Shown piece after piece: positions 14,691 to 24,694 of a stretch of 64,000 bases of DNA. The position numbers were made by a program, and so were the translations under genes. The notes beneath the pieces were generated by a model. It worked only from the letters and a program-made list of their open reading frames with translations, was not told where the DNA came from and searched no databases. Each line of letters begins with the position of its first letter. Position 1 is the stretch's first letter. The stretch is from Streptomyces sp. NRRL B-24484 (lineage in GTDB: Bacteria > Actinomycetota > Actinomycetes > Streptomycetales > Streptomycetaceae). The stretch covers positions 62,001 through 126,000 of the forward strand of contig NZ_JOAI01000023.1 in NCBI RefSeq assembly GCF_000717715.1. The letters are read 5' to 3'.

Positions 14691-15028
14691 GTGCGCCAGG
14701 CCCGCCGGGCGTACCAGGTGCCGCCGATCTCCACGAGTTCGTCGCGCGCGCTGAAGTCCAGGTAGCAGGTGACGCCGACGGCCCGGCCGTCCGCCGTGGC
14801 GACGACGGCGAAGGGCACGCAGCCGCCCGAGGCCGCCTCGGCGAGCCGACCGGCGACGTTCGCGGCCATCTCCTCCTCGGTGGCCGGCGCCCCGTGCGGC
14901 AGCCAGCGCCAGACCTCCTCGTCGCCGCCGCTCGCGGCGAACAGGTCCGGCACGTGGCCGGGGGTCAGCGGCTCCAGCCGGACGTGGCGGCCGGTCAGGA
15001 CGGTCGGTGCGGGCAGCTTCGCGGTCAT
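14654..15028 (-). pseudogene. GNAT acetyltransferase truncated by prophage insertion
   Basis: The 124 residues begin MTAKLPAPTVLTGRHVRLEP and include the RimJ/RimL-type N-acetyltransferase features HVPDLFAASGGDEEVWRWL, VGVTCYLDFSARDELVEIGG and TWYARRAWRTAVNTE. In intact relatives the acetyl-CoA-binding Q/R-x-x-G-x-G/A part and C terminus follow, bringing the length to about 190-200. Here the frame ends with a stop supplied at the phage junction, so the enzyme is inactive. The missing 3' part should lie at the far end of the prophage. Confidence 0.85.
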
Positions 15029-15049
15029 GCGCCGACGATAGACCCGTTC

Positions 15050-15083
15050 TGCACTAGGTGCAATCCAATTATGCACTAGTGCA
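15050..15083. promoter_or_regulatory. Two TGCACTAGTGCA-type operator sites
   Basis: TGCACTAGTGCA (15072-15083) is a perfect palindrome, and TGCACTAGGTGCA (15050-15062) is a near copy 21-22 bp away, about two helical turns. They lie 22-55 bp upstream of the GNAT start. This is the layout of a cooperative repressor or activator site; the regulator is not in the window. Confidence 0.6.
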
Positions 15084-15103
15084 ACGGTCTTCGGGCATGC
15101 GGA

Positions 15104-15135
15104 AGGGCCCCGCACCGGGATCGGCGCGGGGCCCT
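15104..15135 (-). terminator. Terminator of purA
   Basis: AGGGCCCCGC and GCGGGGCCCT form a perfect 10-bp stem with a 12-nt loop, 37 bp past the purA stop. Confidence 0.8.
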
Positions 15136-15171
15136 CCGTCGGGCGTCCCGGAGGCGTTCCGGGAGCCGCCG

Positions 15172-17401
<2,230 letters not shown>

Positions 17402-17582
17402 GCAGGATCACGCCGGGCCCCGGGCGCCGACGCCCCGTCAGGCGGGTCCGCGCCCCGGAGAGCGCGCGTGACAAGGGAGTGCGCCGATCGGCGGAAAACG
17501 CGCCGGAGAAATGGCACGCCGTGTAAGGGGTTTTGTCTACGCGCGTTGCCGTCGGTTCGGCCGATAATCCCGGACTCCCCTG

Positions 17583-17613
17583 TTCGGGAAGGCGTGCGGA
17601 ACTGTCCTAGACT
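17583..17613 (+). promoter_or_regulatory. purF promoter candidate
   Basis: TAGACT (17608-17613) matches the -10 consensus and sits 7 bp before the GTG; TTCGGG (17583-17588) is a weak -35 at 19 bp. The predicted start of transcription coincides with the start codon, so purF may be translated from a leaderless message. Confidence 0.45.
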
Positions 17614-17620
17614 CGAAGAC

Positions 17621-19198
17621 GTGCCACGTGGTGACGGACGACTCAACCACGATCTTCTTCCCGGCGAGAAAGGCCCCCAGGACGCTTGCGGCGTCTTCGG
17701 TGTCTGGGCTCCCGGCGAGGAGGTCGCCAAGCTCACGTACTTCGGCCTCTATGCCCTGCAGCACCGCGGTCAGGAATCCGCGGGCATCGCAGTGAGCAAC
17801 GGCTCCCAGATTCTCGTCTTCAAGGACATGGGACTCGTCTCCCAGGTCTTCGACGAGACCTCCCTGGGGTCGTTGCACGGGCACATCGCCGTCGGACATG
17901 CCCGCTACTCGACAACAGGCTCGTCGGTCTGGGAGAACGCCCAGCCGACCTTCCGTGCGACCGTTCACGGGTCGTTGGCCCTCGGCCACAACGGAAACCT
18001 GGTGAACACCGCCGAACTGGCGGCCATGGTCGCCGAGCTGCCCGGCGAGGAGCACGTCTCCCGCTCCGGCCGCACGGCGGCGACCAACGACACCGACCTG
18101 GTGACCGCGCTGCTCGCCGGCCACCCGGACCTCTCCATCGAGGAGACCGCCCGGAAGGTCCTGCCCCAGGTCAAGGGTGCCTTCTCGCTCGTCTTCATGG
18201 ACGAGCACACGCTCTACGCCGCCCGCGACCCGCAGGGCATCCGCCCGCTGGTCCTCGGCCGGCTGGAGCGCGGCTGGGTGGTCGCCTCCGAGACGGCGGC
18301 CCTCGACATCGTCGGCGCCTCGTTCATCCGCGAGGTCGAGCCCGGCGAGCTCATCGCCGTCGACGAGCAGGGGATGCGCACCTCGCGCTTCGCCGAGGCC
18401 AAGCCCAAGGGCTGCGTCTTCGAGTACGTCTACCTGGCCCGCCCCGACACCTCCATCGCCGGCCGCAACGTGCACCTCTCCCGCGTGGAGATGGGCCGCA
18501 AGCTGGCCGCCGAGGCGCCCGTCGAGGCCGACCTGGTGATAGCGACCCCGGAGTCCGGCACGCCGGCCGCCATCGGCTACGCCGAGGCCAGCGGCATCCC
18601 CTACGGCTCCGGCCTGGTGAAGAACGCCTACGTGGGCCGCACCTTCATCCAGCCCAGCCAGACCATCCGCCAGCTCGGCATCCGGCTCAAGCTGAACCCG
18701 CTCAAGGAGGTCATCCGGGGCAAGCGCCTGGTGGTCGTCGACGACTCCATCGTCCGCGGCAACACCCAGCGCGCCCTGGTCAAGATGCTCCGCGAGGCGG
18801 GCGCGGCCGAGGTCCACATCCGGATCTCCTCGCCGCCGGTCAAGTGGCCGTGCTTCTTCGGCATCGACTTCGCCACCCGCGCGGAGCTGATCGCCAACGG
18901 CATGACGATCGAGGAGATCGGCCGCACGCTGGGCGCCGACTCGCTGGCGTACATCTCGATCGACGGCATGATCGAGGCGACCAAGCAGCCCAAGGACAAG
19001 CTCTGTCGGGCCTGCTTCGACGGCGAGTACCCGATGGAGCTGCCGGACCCGGCCCTGCTCGGCAAGCTGCTCCTGGAGGCCGAGATCGCCGGCAGCCAGC
19101 AGCCGCCGGCCGTCCGCGGCAAGCCGACCAGTGACCTGGACGGCGTCCAGTCCCTGATCGGCGGGCACGGCGCGGCGGACGCGCTCCGACGGCCGTAG
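17621..19198 (+). CDS. purF: Amidophosphoribosyltransferase
   Basis: A 525-residue enzyme that makes phosphoribosylamine from PRPP and glutamine, the committed step of purine synthesis. An N-terminal propeptide of 22 residues precedes Cys23 (GPQDACGVFGV), the glutaminase nucleophile exposed by self-cleavage. The PRPP loop VVVDDSIVRG is intact. Cysteines in KGCVFEYVY, KWPCFFG and KLCRACF match the 4Fe-4S ligands of the Bacillus-type enzyme. Start chosen at GTG 17621 by the conserved VPRGDGRLNHDLLP beginning; upstream frame is not conserved and there is no clear ribosome binding site. Confidence 0.97.
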   Translation: MPRGDGRLNHDLLPGEKGPQDACGVFGVWAPGEEVAKLTYFGLYALQHRGQESAGIAVSNGSQILVFKDMGLVSQVFDETSLGSLHGHIAVGHARYSTTGSSVWENAQPTFRATVHGSLALGHNGNLVNTAELAAMVAELPGEEHVSRSGRTAATNDTDLVTALLAGHPDLSIEETARKVLPQVKGAFSLVFMDEHTLYAARDPQGIRPLVLGRLERGWVVASETAALDIVGASFIREVEPGELIAVDEQGMRTSRFAEAKPKGCVFEYVYLARPDTSIAGRNVHLSRVEMGRKLAAEAPVEADLVIATPESGTPAAIGYAEASGIPYGSGLVKNAYVGRTFIQPSQTIRQLGIRLKLNPLKEVIRGKRLVVVDDSIVRGNTQRALVKMLREAGAAEVHIRISSPPVKWPCFFGIDFATRAELIANGMTIEEIGRTLGADSLAYISIDGMIEATKQPKDKLCRACFDGEYPMELPDPALLGKLLLEAEIAGSQQPPAVRGKPTSDLDGVQSLIGGHGAADALRRP

Positions 19199-19232
19199 CA
19201 CGATGTACCACCCGGGGCGCGGGGCACTGCGC

Positions 19233-19261
19233 GGCCGGGCGCTCCACGGAGCCGCCCGGCC
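19233..19261 (+). terminator. Hairpin between purF and purM
   Basis: GGCCGGGCG pairs with CGCCCGGCC, with an inner CTCC/GGAG, 35 bp after purF. It may attenuate readthrough into purM, which lies 60 bp further on. Confidence 0.5.
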
Positions 19262-19319
19262 GACCGCGCAGCCCCCGCGCCCCCACGGGTTTAACCGTTT
19301 CTGAAAGGGCCACACCAAG

Positions 19320-20405
19320 GTGACCAGCAACGAGGGCGGCGCGACCTACGCCGCCGCAGGTGTCGACATCGAGGCCGGCGACCGCGCCGTCGAGCTCATG
19401 AAGCAGTGGGTGAAGAAGGCGAACCGCCCCGAGGTGGTCGGTGGCCTCGGCGGCTTCGCCGGGCTCTTCGACGCCTCCGCCTTCAAGCGCTACGAGCGTC
19501 CGCTGCTGGCCACCGCCACCGACGGCGTCGGCACCAAGGTCGCCCTCGCCTCGGCGATGGACAAGCACGACACCATCGGCCACGACCTGGTCGGCATGGT
19601 CGTCGACGACCTGGTGGTCTGCGGCGCCGAGCCGCTGTTCATGACCGACTACATCTGCGTCGGCAAGGTCGTCCCGGAGCGGGTCGCCCAGATCGTCAAG
19701 GGCATCGCCGAGGGCTGCGCCCTGGCCGGCTGCGCGCTGATCGGCGGCGAGACCGCCGAGCACCCGGGCCTGCTCGGCCCGGACGAGTACGACGTCGCGG
19801 GCGCCGGCACCGGTGTCGTCGAGGCGGACGCCCTGCTCGGTGCGGACCGCGTCCGGGCCGGCGACGTGGTCATCGCGATGGCCGCCTCGGGCCTGCACTC
19901 CAACGGCTACTCGCTGGTCCGCCACGTGCTGCTCAACCAGGCCGGCTGGAAGCTCGACCGCCAGGTCGAGGAGTTCGGCCGCACCCTCGGCGAGGAGCTG
20001 CTGGAGCCCACCCGGATCTACTCGCTGGACTGCCTGGCCCTGGCCCGCGCCACCGAGATCCACGCCTTCTCGCACGTCACCGGCGGCGGCCTGGCGGCCA
20101 ATCTGGCCCGGGTCATCCCGAACGGCCTGCACGCCCGCCTGGACCGCGGCACCTGGACGCCGATGCCGGTCTTCCAGACCGTCGCCGAGGTCGGCCGGAT
20201 GAAGGCGCTGGAGATCGAGAAGACCCTCAACATGGGCGTCGGCATGGTCGCCGTCGTCCCGCCGTCCTCGGTGGACGTGGTCCTCGCGCTGCTGGAGGAC
20301 CGCGGCGTGGAGGCCTGGCTGCTGGGCGACGTGGTCGACCGCACCGACGAGCACGACGGCGGCGCCGCGCTCTACAACTCCTACGAGGGCCTCACCCTCG
20401 CCTGA
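19320..20405 (+). CDS. purM: Phosphoribosylformylglycinamidine cyclo-ligase (AIR synthetase)
   Basis: A 361-residue enzyme that closes the imidazole ring in purine synthesis using ATP. Family signatures are clear: TYAAAGVDIEAGDRAVELMK at the N terminus, GGLGGFAGLFD, LLATATDGVGTKV, ALIGGETAEHPG, GLHSNGYSLVR and HVTGGGLAANLARV. Length fits. It follows purF in the same direction, so the two probably form a transcription unit, perhaps separated by a weak hairpin. GTG start preceded by GAAAGGG. Confidence 0.97.
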   Translation: MTSNEGGATYAAAGVDIEAGDRAVELMKQWVKKANRPEVVGGLGGFAGLFDASAFKRYERPLLATATDGVGTKVALASAMDKHDTIGHDLVGMVVDDLVVCGAEPLFMTDYICVGKVVPERVAQIVKGIAEGCALAGCALIGGETAEHPGLLGPDEYDVAGAGTGVVEADALLGADRVRAGDVVIAMAASGLHSNGYSLVRHVLLNQAGWKLDRQVEEFGRTLGEELLEPTRIYSLDCLALARATEIHAFSHVTGGGLAANLARVIPNGLHARLDRGTWTPMPVFQTVAEVGRMKALEIEKTLNMGVGMVAVVPPSSVDVVLALLEDRGVEAWLLGDVVDRTDEHDGGAALYNSYEGLTLA

Positions 20406-20505
20406 GCCCGTCCGGTGGGCCCGCCCGGTGTGGGCGGGCCGACCGAGGCCCGGGAGCCCCGCTGCGGGCCCGCCCGGGCCGTCGCACGGCCGCGGACACG
20501 CCGAA

Positions 20506-20540
20506 GACCGGCCCGGCGCTCGATGAGCGCCGGGCCGGTC
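20506..20540. terminator. Bidirectional terminator, 16-bp perfect stem
   Basis: GACCGGCCCGGCGCTC and GAGCGCCGGGCCGGTC flank GAT, between converging purM and the DUF3073 gene. Confidence 0.9.
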
Positions 20541-20552
20541 TCGTGCGTGCTG

Positions 20553-20798
20553 TCAGGCTCGGCGGCGGGAGTGACCGTTGTCGGCGGTGTCCTCGTCGTC
20601 CTCGTCCTCGTCGGCGTAGAGATCCGCATACGCCGCGTAGGGGTCGTCCTCGTCTTCCTCGATCGGCTCAGGCTCGATCGCGGTGGACGGAGATACGCCC
20701 AGCTCATGAGACAGACGGTTCGCGTCGAACCCGCCGCTGTTGTACTTCAGCTCGCGGGCGACCTTCGTCTGCTTGGCCTTGGCCCGGCCGCGCCCCAT
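20553..20798 (-). CDS. DUF3073 family protein
   Basis: An 81-residue actinobacterial protein of unknown function. The conserved N-terminal half is visible (MGRGRAKAKQTKVARELKYN and GGFDANRLSHELG), followed by a very acidic Asp/Glu-rich tail and a short basic end (SRRRA). GAGGGGG precedes the ATG. The gene between purM and vdh is a conserved Streptomyces arrangement. The charge pattern suggests a disordered, possibly nucleic-acid-associated protein, but this is inference. Confidence 0.9.
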   Translation of the reverse strand: MGRGRAKAKQTKVARELKYNSGGFDANRLSHELGVSPSTAIEPEPIEEDEDDPYAAYADLYADEDEDDEDTADNGHSRRRA

Positions 20799-21125
20799 GG
20801 GTCGACCCCCTCAACGATGGGGCTCACGGCCCCGAGTCTGACACGTGTTCATGATCAGGAGCGGCCTGCCCGGAGTGGGAGAGCCGTCCCTTGGAGCATT
20901 AACGGTACCTGTTTCCGCCGCCGGACGGTACGTCGCGCGTGTGACGTGGCGCGCACGGCCGACCTCCGAAACCGGGTCTTTCCAGGTCACAGGAGGTTTC
21001 TCGGGCTTCTGCAGGCTGCCCGGAGCGTACCCGGGCCCGTCGTTACGGTTCCGATTATCCCTCGCCAGAGGGTTCGGTATCGCCCGATCGGGCTACGAAG
21101 TGAGAATCCGGTTCCACATTGTGAT
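20799..21125. other. Intergenic region between DUF3073 and vdh
   Basis: No gene is supported here. It contains the promoter region of the leftward DUF3073 gene. A few AT-richer patches occur (GCATTAACGGTACC near 20,897 and GATTATCC near 21,053), but I see no clean -35/-10 pair or conserved RNA structure apart from the terminator that follows. Confidence 0.5.
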
Positions 21126-21160
21126 CCGGAGGGGGGCGGAGCCGCTCCGCCCCCCTCCGG
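21126..21160 (-). terminator. Terminator of vdh, 16-bp perfect stem
   Basis: CCGGAGGGGGGCGGAG pairs with CTCCGCCCCCCTCCGG around CCG, 19 bp after the vdh stop. Confidence 0.88.
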
Positions 21161-21178
21161 ACCACCGCACACGGTCGA

Positions 21179-22354
21179 TCAGGACCGGCGGGCGCCCGGG
21201 AGCAGGATCGAGCGCAGGGCGCTCACCTCCCGCATGCGCTTCTCCGCGAGCCGGTCGGCGGCGACCGCCGGCGGCACGCCGTCGGCGGCGGCCCGGGTGA
21301 AGATCTCCAGGGTGGTGTCGAAGATCTTGGTCGCCTTGTTCTTGGCGCGGTCGAAGTTGAAGCCCTCGATCTCGTCGGCGACCTGGATCACGCCGCCCGA
21401 GTTCACCAGGTAGTCCGGCGCGTAGAGGATGCCGCGGTCGGCCAGGTCCTTCTCCACGCCGGCGTGCGCCAGCTGGTTGTTGGCCGCGCCGCAGACGATC
21501 GCGGTGCCGGTCGAGCCCAGCAGGCCGACGGTCGCGTCGTCCAGCGCGCCGCCCAGCGCGCAGGGGGCGTAGACGTCCAGGCCGGACGCCAGCAGCGCGG
21601 CGGTGTCGCCGGCCACCTCGACCTCCGGGTGGGCCGCGCGCACCCGGTTCACGGCCGCCTCGGAGACGTCCGTGACCACCACGGTGGCGCCGTCGGCGAC
21701 CAGGTGGCCGACGAGGTAGTGGCCGACCTTGCCGACGCCGGCCACGCCGACCCGCTTGCCGCGCAGGGTGGGCTGGCCCCAGCGGGCCTTGGCCGAGGCG
21801 CGCATGCCCTGGAAGACGCCGAACGCGGTCAGCACCGAGGAGTCGCCCGCGCCGCCGTACTCGGGGGAGCGGCCGGTGACGAAGCGGGTCTCACGGGCCA
21901 CCACGTCCATGTCCTGGACGTAGGTGCCCACGTCGCACGCGGTGACGTAGCGCCCCTGCAGCGACTCGACGAAGCGGCCGTACGCGCGGAGCATCGCCTC
22001 GTTCTTGTCACCGCCCTCCGCGCTGGGGGCAGGGTTGCCGATGATCACTGCCTTGCCGCCGCCGAGGTCCAGACCGGCCAGCGCGTTCTTGTAGCTCATG
22101 CCGCGGGACAGTCGCAGCGCGTCCTCCAGCGCCTCCTCCTCGGAGTCGTACTGGTGGAAGCGGGTGCCGCCGAGGGCGGGGCCCAGCGCGGTGGAGTGGA
22201 TGGCGATGATCGCCTTGAGACCGGTGGACCGGTCGTGGCAGAGGACGACCTGCTCGTGGCCGTCCCCGGGGGCAGCGTCCTGCCCGGTCGCGAAGATCCT
22301 GCTGAGCACTCCTGATGCGGGGTGCGCGGCGGACGCGGTGTGTACGTCGGTCAC
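21179..22354 (-). CDS. vdh: Valine (leucine/branched-chain) dehydrogenase
   Basis: A 391-residue NAD-dependent amino acid dehydrogenase of the Glu/Leu/Phe/Val family. It deaminates branched-chain amino acids to 2-oxo acids, feeding acyl-CoA starter units in streptomycetes. Visible motifs: [33 protein letters not shown] (catalytic lysine in the GGGK loop), [12 protein letters not shown], the Rossmann motif [14 protein letters not shown] and GAANNQLA. The position beside bldC and DUF3073 is as in Streptomyces. Divergent from the next gene. Confidence 0.95.
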   Translation of the reverse strand: MTDVHTASAAHPASGVLSRIFATGQDAAPGDGHEQVVLCHDRSTGLKAIIAIHSTALGPALGGTRFHQYDSEEEALEDALRLSRGMSYKNALAGLDLGGGKAVIIGNPAPSAEGGDKNEAMLRAYGRFVESLQGRYVTACDVGTYVQDMDVVARETRFVTGRSPEYGGAGDSSVLTAFGVFQGMRASAKARWGQPTLRGKRVGVAGVGKVGHYLVGHLVADGATVVVTDVSEAAVNRVRAAHPEVEVAGDTAALLASGLDVYAPCALGGALDDATVGLLGSTGTAIVCGAANNQLAHAGVEKDLADRGILYAPDYLVNSGGVIQVADEIEGFNFDRAKNKATKIFDTTLEIFTRAAADGVPPAVAADRLAEKRMREVSALRSILLPGARRS

Positions 22355-22516
22355 TGTGGTGACTCCAGTATTCGTGGGCCCGCGGCGGTGGTGCGGGCGT
22401 CTGGTCGAAGCCTAGCCCCGGGTCCGTCGCCCGATCTGCCCCCTGACGGTCCCATGGAGATAACGACGGCGGGCCCCGGACGGCACCCTCCCCGGCGGCC
22501 CCCGGGCCGTGCGACG

Positions 22517-23440
22517 ATGCCGGGTGTGACCGCCGTGCGCACTTCGGTGCTCCCGCCCTACGCCGCCCAGCTGCGGGTGTACGAGCCGCTGGCCGCCTAT
22601 CCGGAGCCGGAGCGGGCCCGCTGGCAGGCGTACGCGGCGGAGCACGGCCCGGACGCCGAGGGGCCCGCCGAACCGGTCGCCGAGGCCGCCCTGGCCGAGC
22701 AGCGGCAGGCTCTCGCCGAGCTGGCCGGGCGGACCCCGGGGGCACTGCCCGACCGGGAGAGCCGCCGGGCCCTGGTGCGGGTCGTCGACCGGGTCACCTA
22801 CATCTGCCCGTGGACGACCCGGCTGCGCAGCTGGCAGGCGATGGAGGAGCTCCGCGCCGCCCTGCCGGCCTTCCTGCTGGACACCGTGCTGCCGCCGGCC
22901 GTCCGGGCCGAGGCGGAGGCCGACCAGGCCCGCTGGCGGACGGCGCACCCGGACGCCCGGCCGTGGATCCTCACCTCGCGCTGGGAGGTGCCCGTCCGCT
23001 GGTGCCTGCCGTTCGGGGAGGAGGACCGCCGGTTCGTCCCGGCCGGGCCCGGGCGCACGGCCGGGGACCGGCCGGTGCCGGCCTCCCTCTTCTACCTGAC
23101 GCCGATGGCGCAGGCGCGCCGGCGGGTGGCCCGCGGCTACCGGGCGCTGCGGACGGCCGTGCCCGGGTCGCAGGGCGGGCCCGGCCACGAGCTGGTGCTG
23201 GGCGTGGAACAGGTCGGCCGGTGGCTGGAGGAGTTCCACCCGCGTTCGCTGGTGGAGCTCGACTACGGGGGCCTGGTGCACCTGCTCGGGGCCGAGGGGC
23301 TGGCGGCCGAGCGCTCGGTGGCCGAGGTCGAGGCCGGCATCGGCGCGCTCCGGGCCGGGGACACCGCGGCCGCGGTGCGGGCCTACGAGGCGGTGACGGC
23401 GCGTTGGCGCAGGGTGCTGGCCCTGCGGTACGCCAGCTGA
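22517..23440 (+). CDS. Conserved hypothetical protein upstream of bldC
   Basis: A 307-residue protein (if started at ATG 22517; GTG 22526 is an alternative). It has no recognised domain. The sequence is helical and Arg/Ala-rich, with a central region containing RVVDRVTYICPWTTRLRSWQ, RWEVPVRWCLPFGEEDRRF and ASLFYLTPMAQARRRV that looks conserved rather than random. The equivalent place between vdh and bldC in streptomycetes is occupied by an uncharacterised gene. No signal peptide or membrane segment, so it is probably cytoplasmic. Confidence 0.7.
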   Translation: MPGVTAVRTSVLPPYAAQLRVYEPLAAYPEPERARWQAYAAEHGPDAEGPAEPVAEAALAEQRQALAELAGRTPGALPDRESRRALVRVVDRVTYICPWTTRLRSWQAMEELRAALPAFLLDTVLPPAVRAEAEADQARWRTAHPDARPWILTSRWEVPVRWCLPFGEEDRRFVPAGPGRTAGDRPVPASLFYLTPMAQARRRVARGYRALRTAVPGSQGGPGHELVLGVEQVGRWLEEFHPRSLVELDYGGLVHLLGAEGLAAERSVAEVEAGIGALRAGDTAAAVRAYEAVTARWRRVLALRYAS

Positions 23441-23950
23441 CGCCGGGTCAGCCGAGCCGGGTAGCCGGGGTCGGACGGGGGTAGGGGAGGGAGGGACCTT
23501 CGGCCCTTGCGCCGGGGGCCGACGTCCCGACCCGGTCAATCCCCCAGGAACGTGACACTACTCACCGTTGACGCGAACTTACCCCTATATGCAAAAATGG
23601 GACAACCAGCCCAAGTTCAACCTGGTGTGTCCACTTCTGGGTCGATCTGACGGTGGTGCGTACTTTGTAGGGAAGCGGAGGGTCTGGTCGTCCCGTCACC
23701 GGACGTCACGGAAACGTGACTGTCCGTTATGGGATGGTCCATGGCCATCCGTCTCGCTTGAACCCCTGAGGGGCCAATTTAGGCGGTTTGGCCGATGGGG
23801 CTGGACGGATGGTGTAGTTGTAGACATCAGGACAAGCCGTTCGTCCTATAACCGACTCGGTCCGTGTGTGCCATTTCGGGCATCGCGGGTCAAGGTGCAG
23901 AATTTGAAGGATAGAACCGCCCTGGTTCGGTTCTCCCGAGGAGGCCGCTC
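23441..23950. other. Long upstream region of bldC
   Basis: These 510 bp contain no supportable gene; the one long frame (23,568-23,954) has no ribosome binding site and unlikely composition. The stretch from about 23,560 is less GC-rich than its surroundings and has TTGACG (23,568) and several TAG-type hexamers (TAGTTG 23,814, TAGACA 23,821, TAGAAC 23,912), but no pair has ideal spacing. A long leader or multiple promoters for bldC are possible. Confidence 0.5.
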
Positions 23951-24157
23951 ATGACCGCTCGTACCCCTGACGCTGAACCTCTGCTGACGCCGGCGGAGGT
24001 TGCCACCATGTTCCGCGTTGACCCCAAGACGGTCACTCGCTGGGCCAAGGCGGGCAAGCTCACGTCCATTCGCACGCTGGGCGGCCACCGCCGCTACCGC
24101 GAGGCCGAGGTGCGTGCTCTGCTGGCCGGGATTCCGGCTCAGCGAACCGAGGCCTGA
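23951..24157 (+). CDS. bldC: Developmental regulator BldC (MerR-like)
   Basis: A 68-residue DNA-binding protein matching BldC: TPAEVATMFRVDPKTVTRWA (winged helix-turn-helix) followed by LTSIRTLGGHRRYREAEVRA. It has only the DNA-binding domain of the MerR family and, in known species, binds head-to-tail repeats to hold back sporulation genes. GAGGAGG precedes the ATG. Single-gene unit with a strong terminator after it. Confidence 0.97.
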   Translation: MTARTPDAEPLLTPAEVATMFRVDPKTVTRWAKAGKLTSIRTLGGHRRYREAEVRALLAGIPAQRTEA

Positions 24158-24177
24158 CAGGTCTCAGGGGATTTCTC

Positions 24178-24223
24178 GAAGGGCCGTGTCCCCGACTCCG
24201 CCGGGTCGGGGGGACGGCCCTTC
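24178..24223 (+). terminator. Terminator of bldC
   Basis: GAAGGGCCGT and ACGGCCCTTC form a perfect 10-bp outer stem with a further GTCCCC/GGGG inner pairing, 20 bp after bldC. Confidence 0.85.
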
Positions 24224-24450
24224 GGCATGCCGGAATCAGCCATTCCCGGTGGGGCCGGTGGGGGTGGGGGGAATTACCGGGAATGCATGTGCAATTTTAC
24301 ATATTAAATTCCCTCCCTCGGGGAGGGGGGTCCCGGTGTCCGATCTCAAGAACGGATAAGTGACGACTGTCACGCTGTCGTTATCTTGAGGTCTAGACCT
24401 GGAGGGGTGTAGGGGCTGACCCGGCGTCAGTGATCCGGTCGCGCGAACGC
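24224..24450. other. AT-rich spacer between bldC and tRNA-Asp
   Basis: No gene. Notable for a 25-bp AT-rich island near 24,287-24,312 (TGCAATTTTACATATTAAAT), flanked by an ATTCCCGGT/ACCGGGAAT inverted pair and followed by a CCCTCCC/GGGGAGGG hairpin and a CTCAAGA/TCTTGAG inverted pair (24,347-24,392). Such AT richness is rare in this genome. Purpose unknown. Confidence 0.45.
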
Positions 24451-24484
24451 CAGAGGCCCGGAACCTTACGGCTCCGGGCCTCTG
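24451..24484 (-). terminator. Terminator of tRNA-Asp
   Basis: CAGAGGCCCGGA and TCCGGGCCTCTG form a 12-bp stem directly 3' of the tRNA on the minus strand. Confidence 0.8.
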
Positions 24485-24493
24485 CCTGTACTG

Positions 24494-24567
24494 CGATCCC
24501 GACGGGACTTGAACCCGCGACCTCCACCTTGACAGGGTGGCGAGCTAACCAACTGCTCCACGGGACC
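24494..24567 (-). tRNA. tRNA-Asp (GTC)
   Basis: A 74-nt cloverleaf: acceptor GGTCCCG pairs with CGGGATC, anticodon stem CCACC/GGTGG encloses CTGTCAA with anticodon GTC, and the T loop GGGTTCAAGTCCC is standard. The same sequence occurs at 51,893-51,966. Confidence 0.97.
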
Positions 24568-24694
24568 AGAGATTTCTGATCCGTTCGCTTGCTCTCGCTC
24601 GCGAACAAGACAGATCGTACTGCATTGCGGGGCCCCAGGTCGAACCGGCCGCGCGGGCCCGCCCCGGCGTCCGCCGGACCGGGCCCGCCGGGGG

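Noticed and set aside
20799..21125. Possible riboswitch or small RNA upstream of DUF3073
   Set aside because: No conserved structural motif is recognisable, and the only strong hairpin is the vdh terminator.
23568..23954. 128-codon frame upstream of bldC
   Set aside because: No ribosome binding site, ends within bldC's start, and the sequence looks like regulatory DNA.
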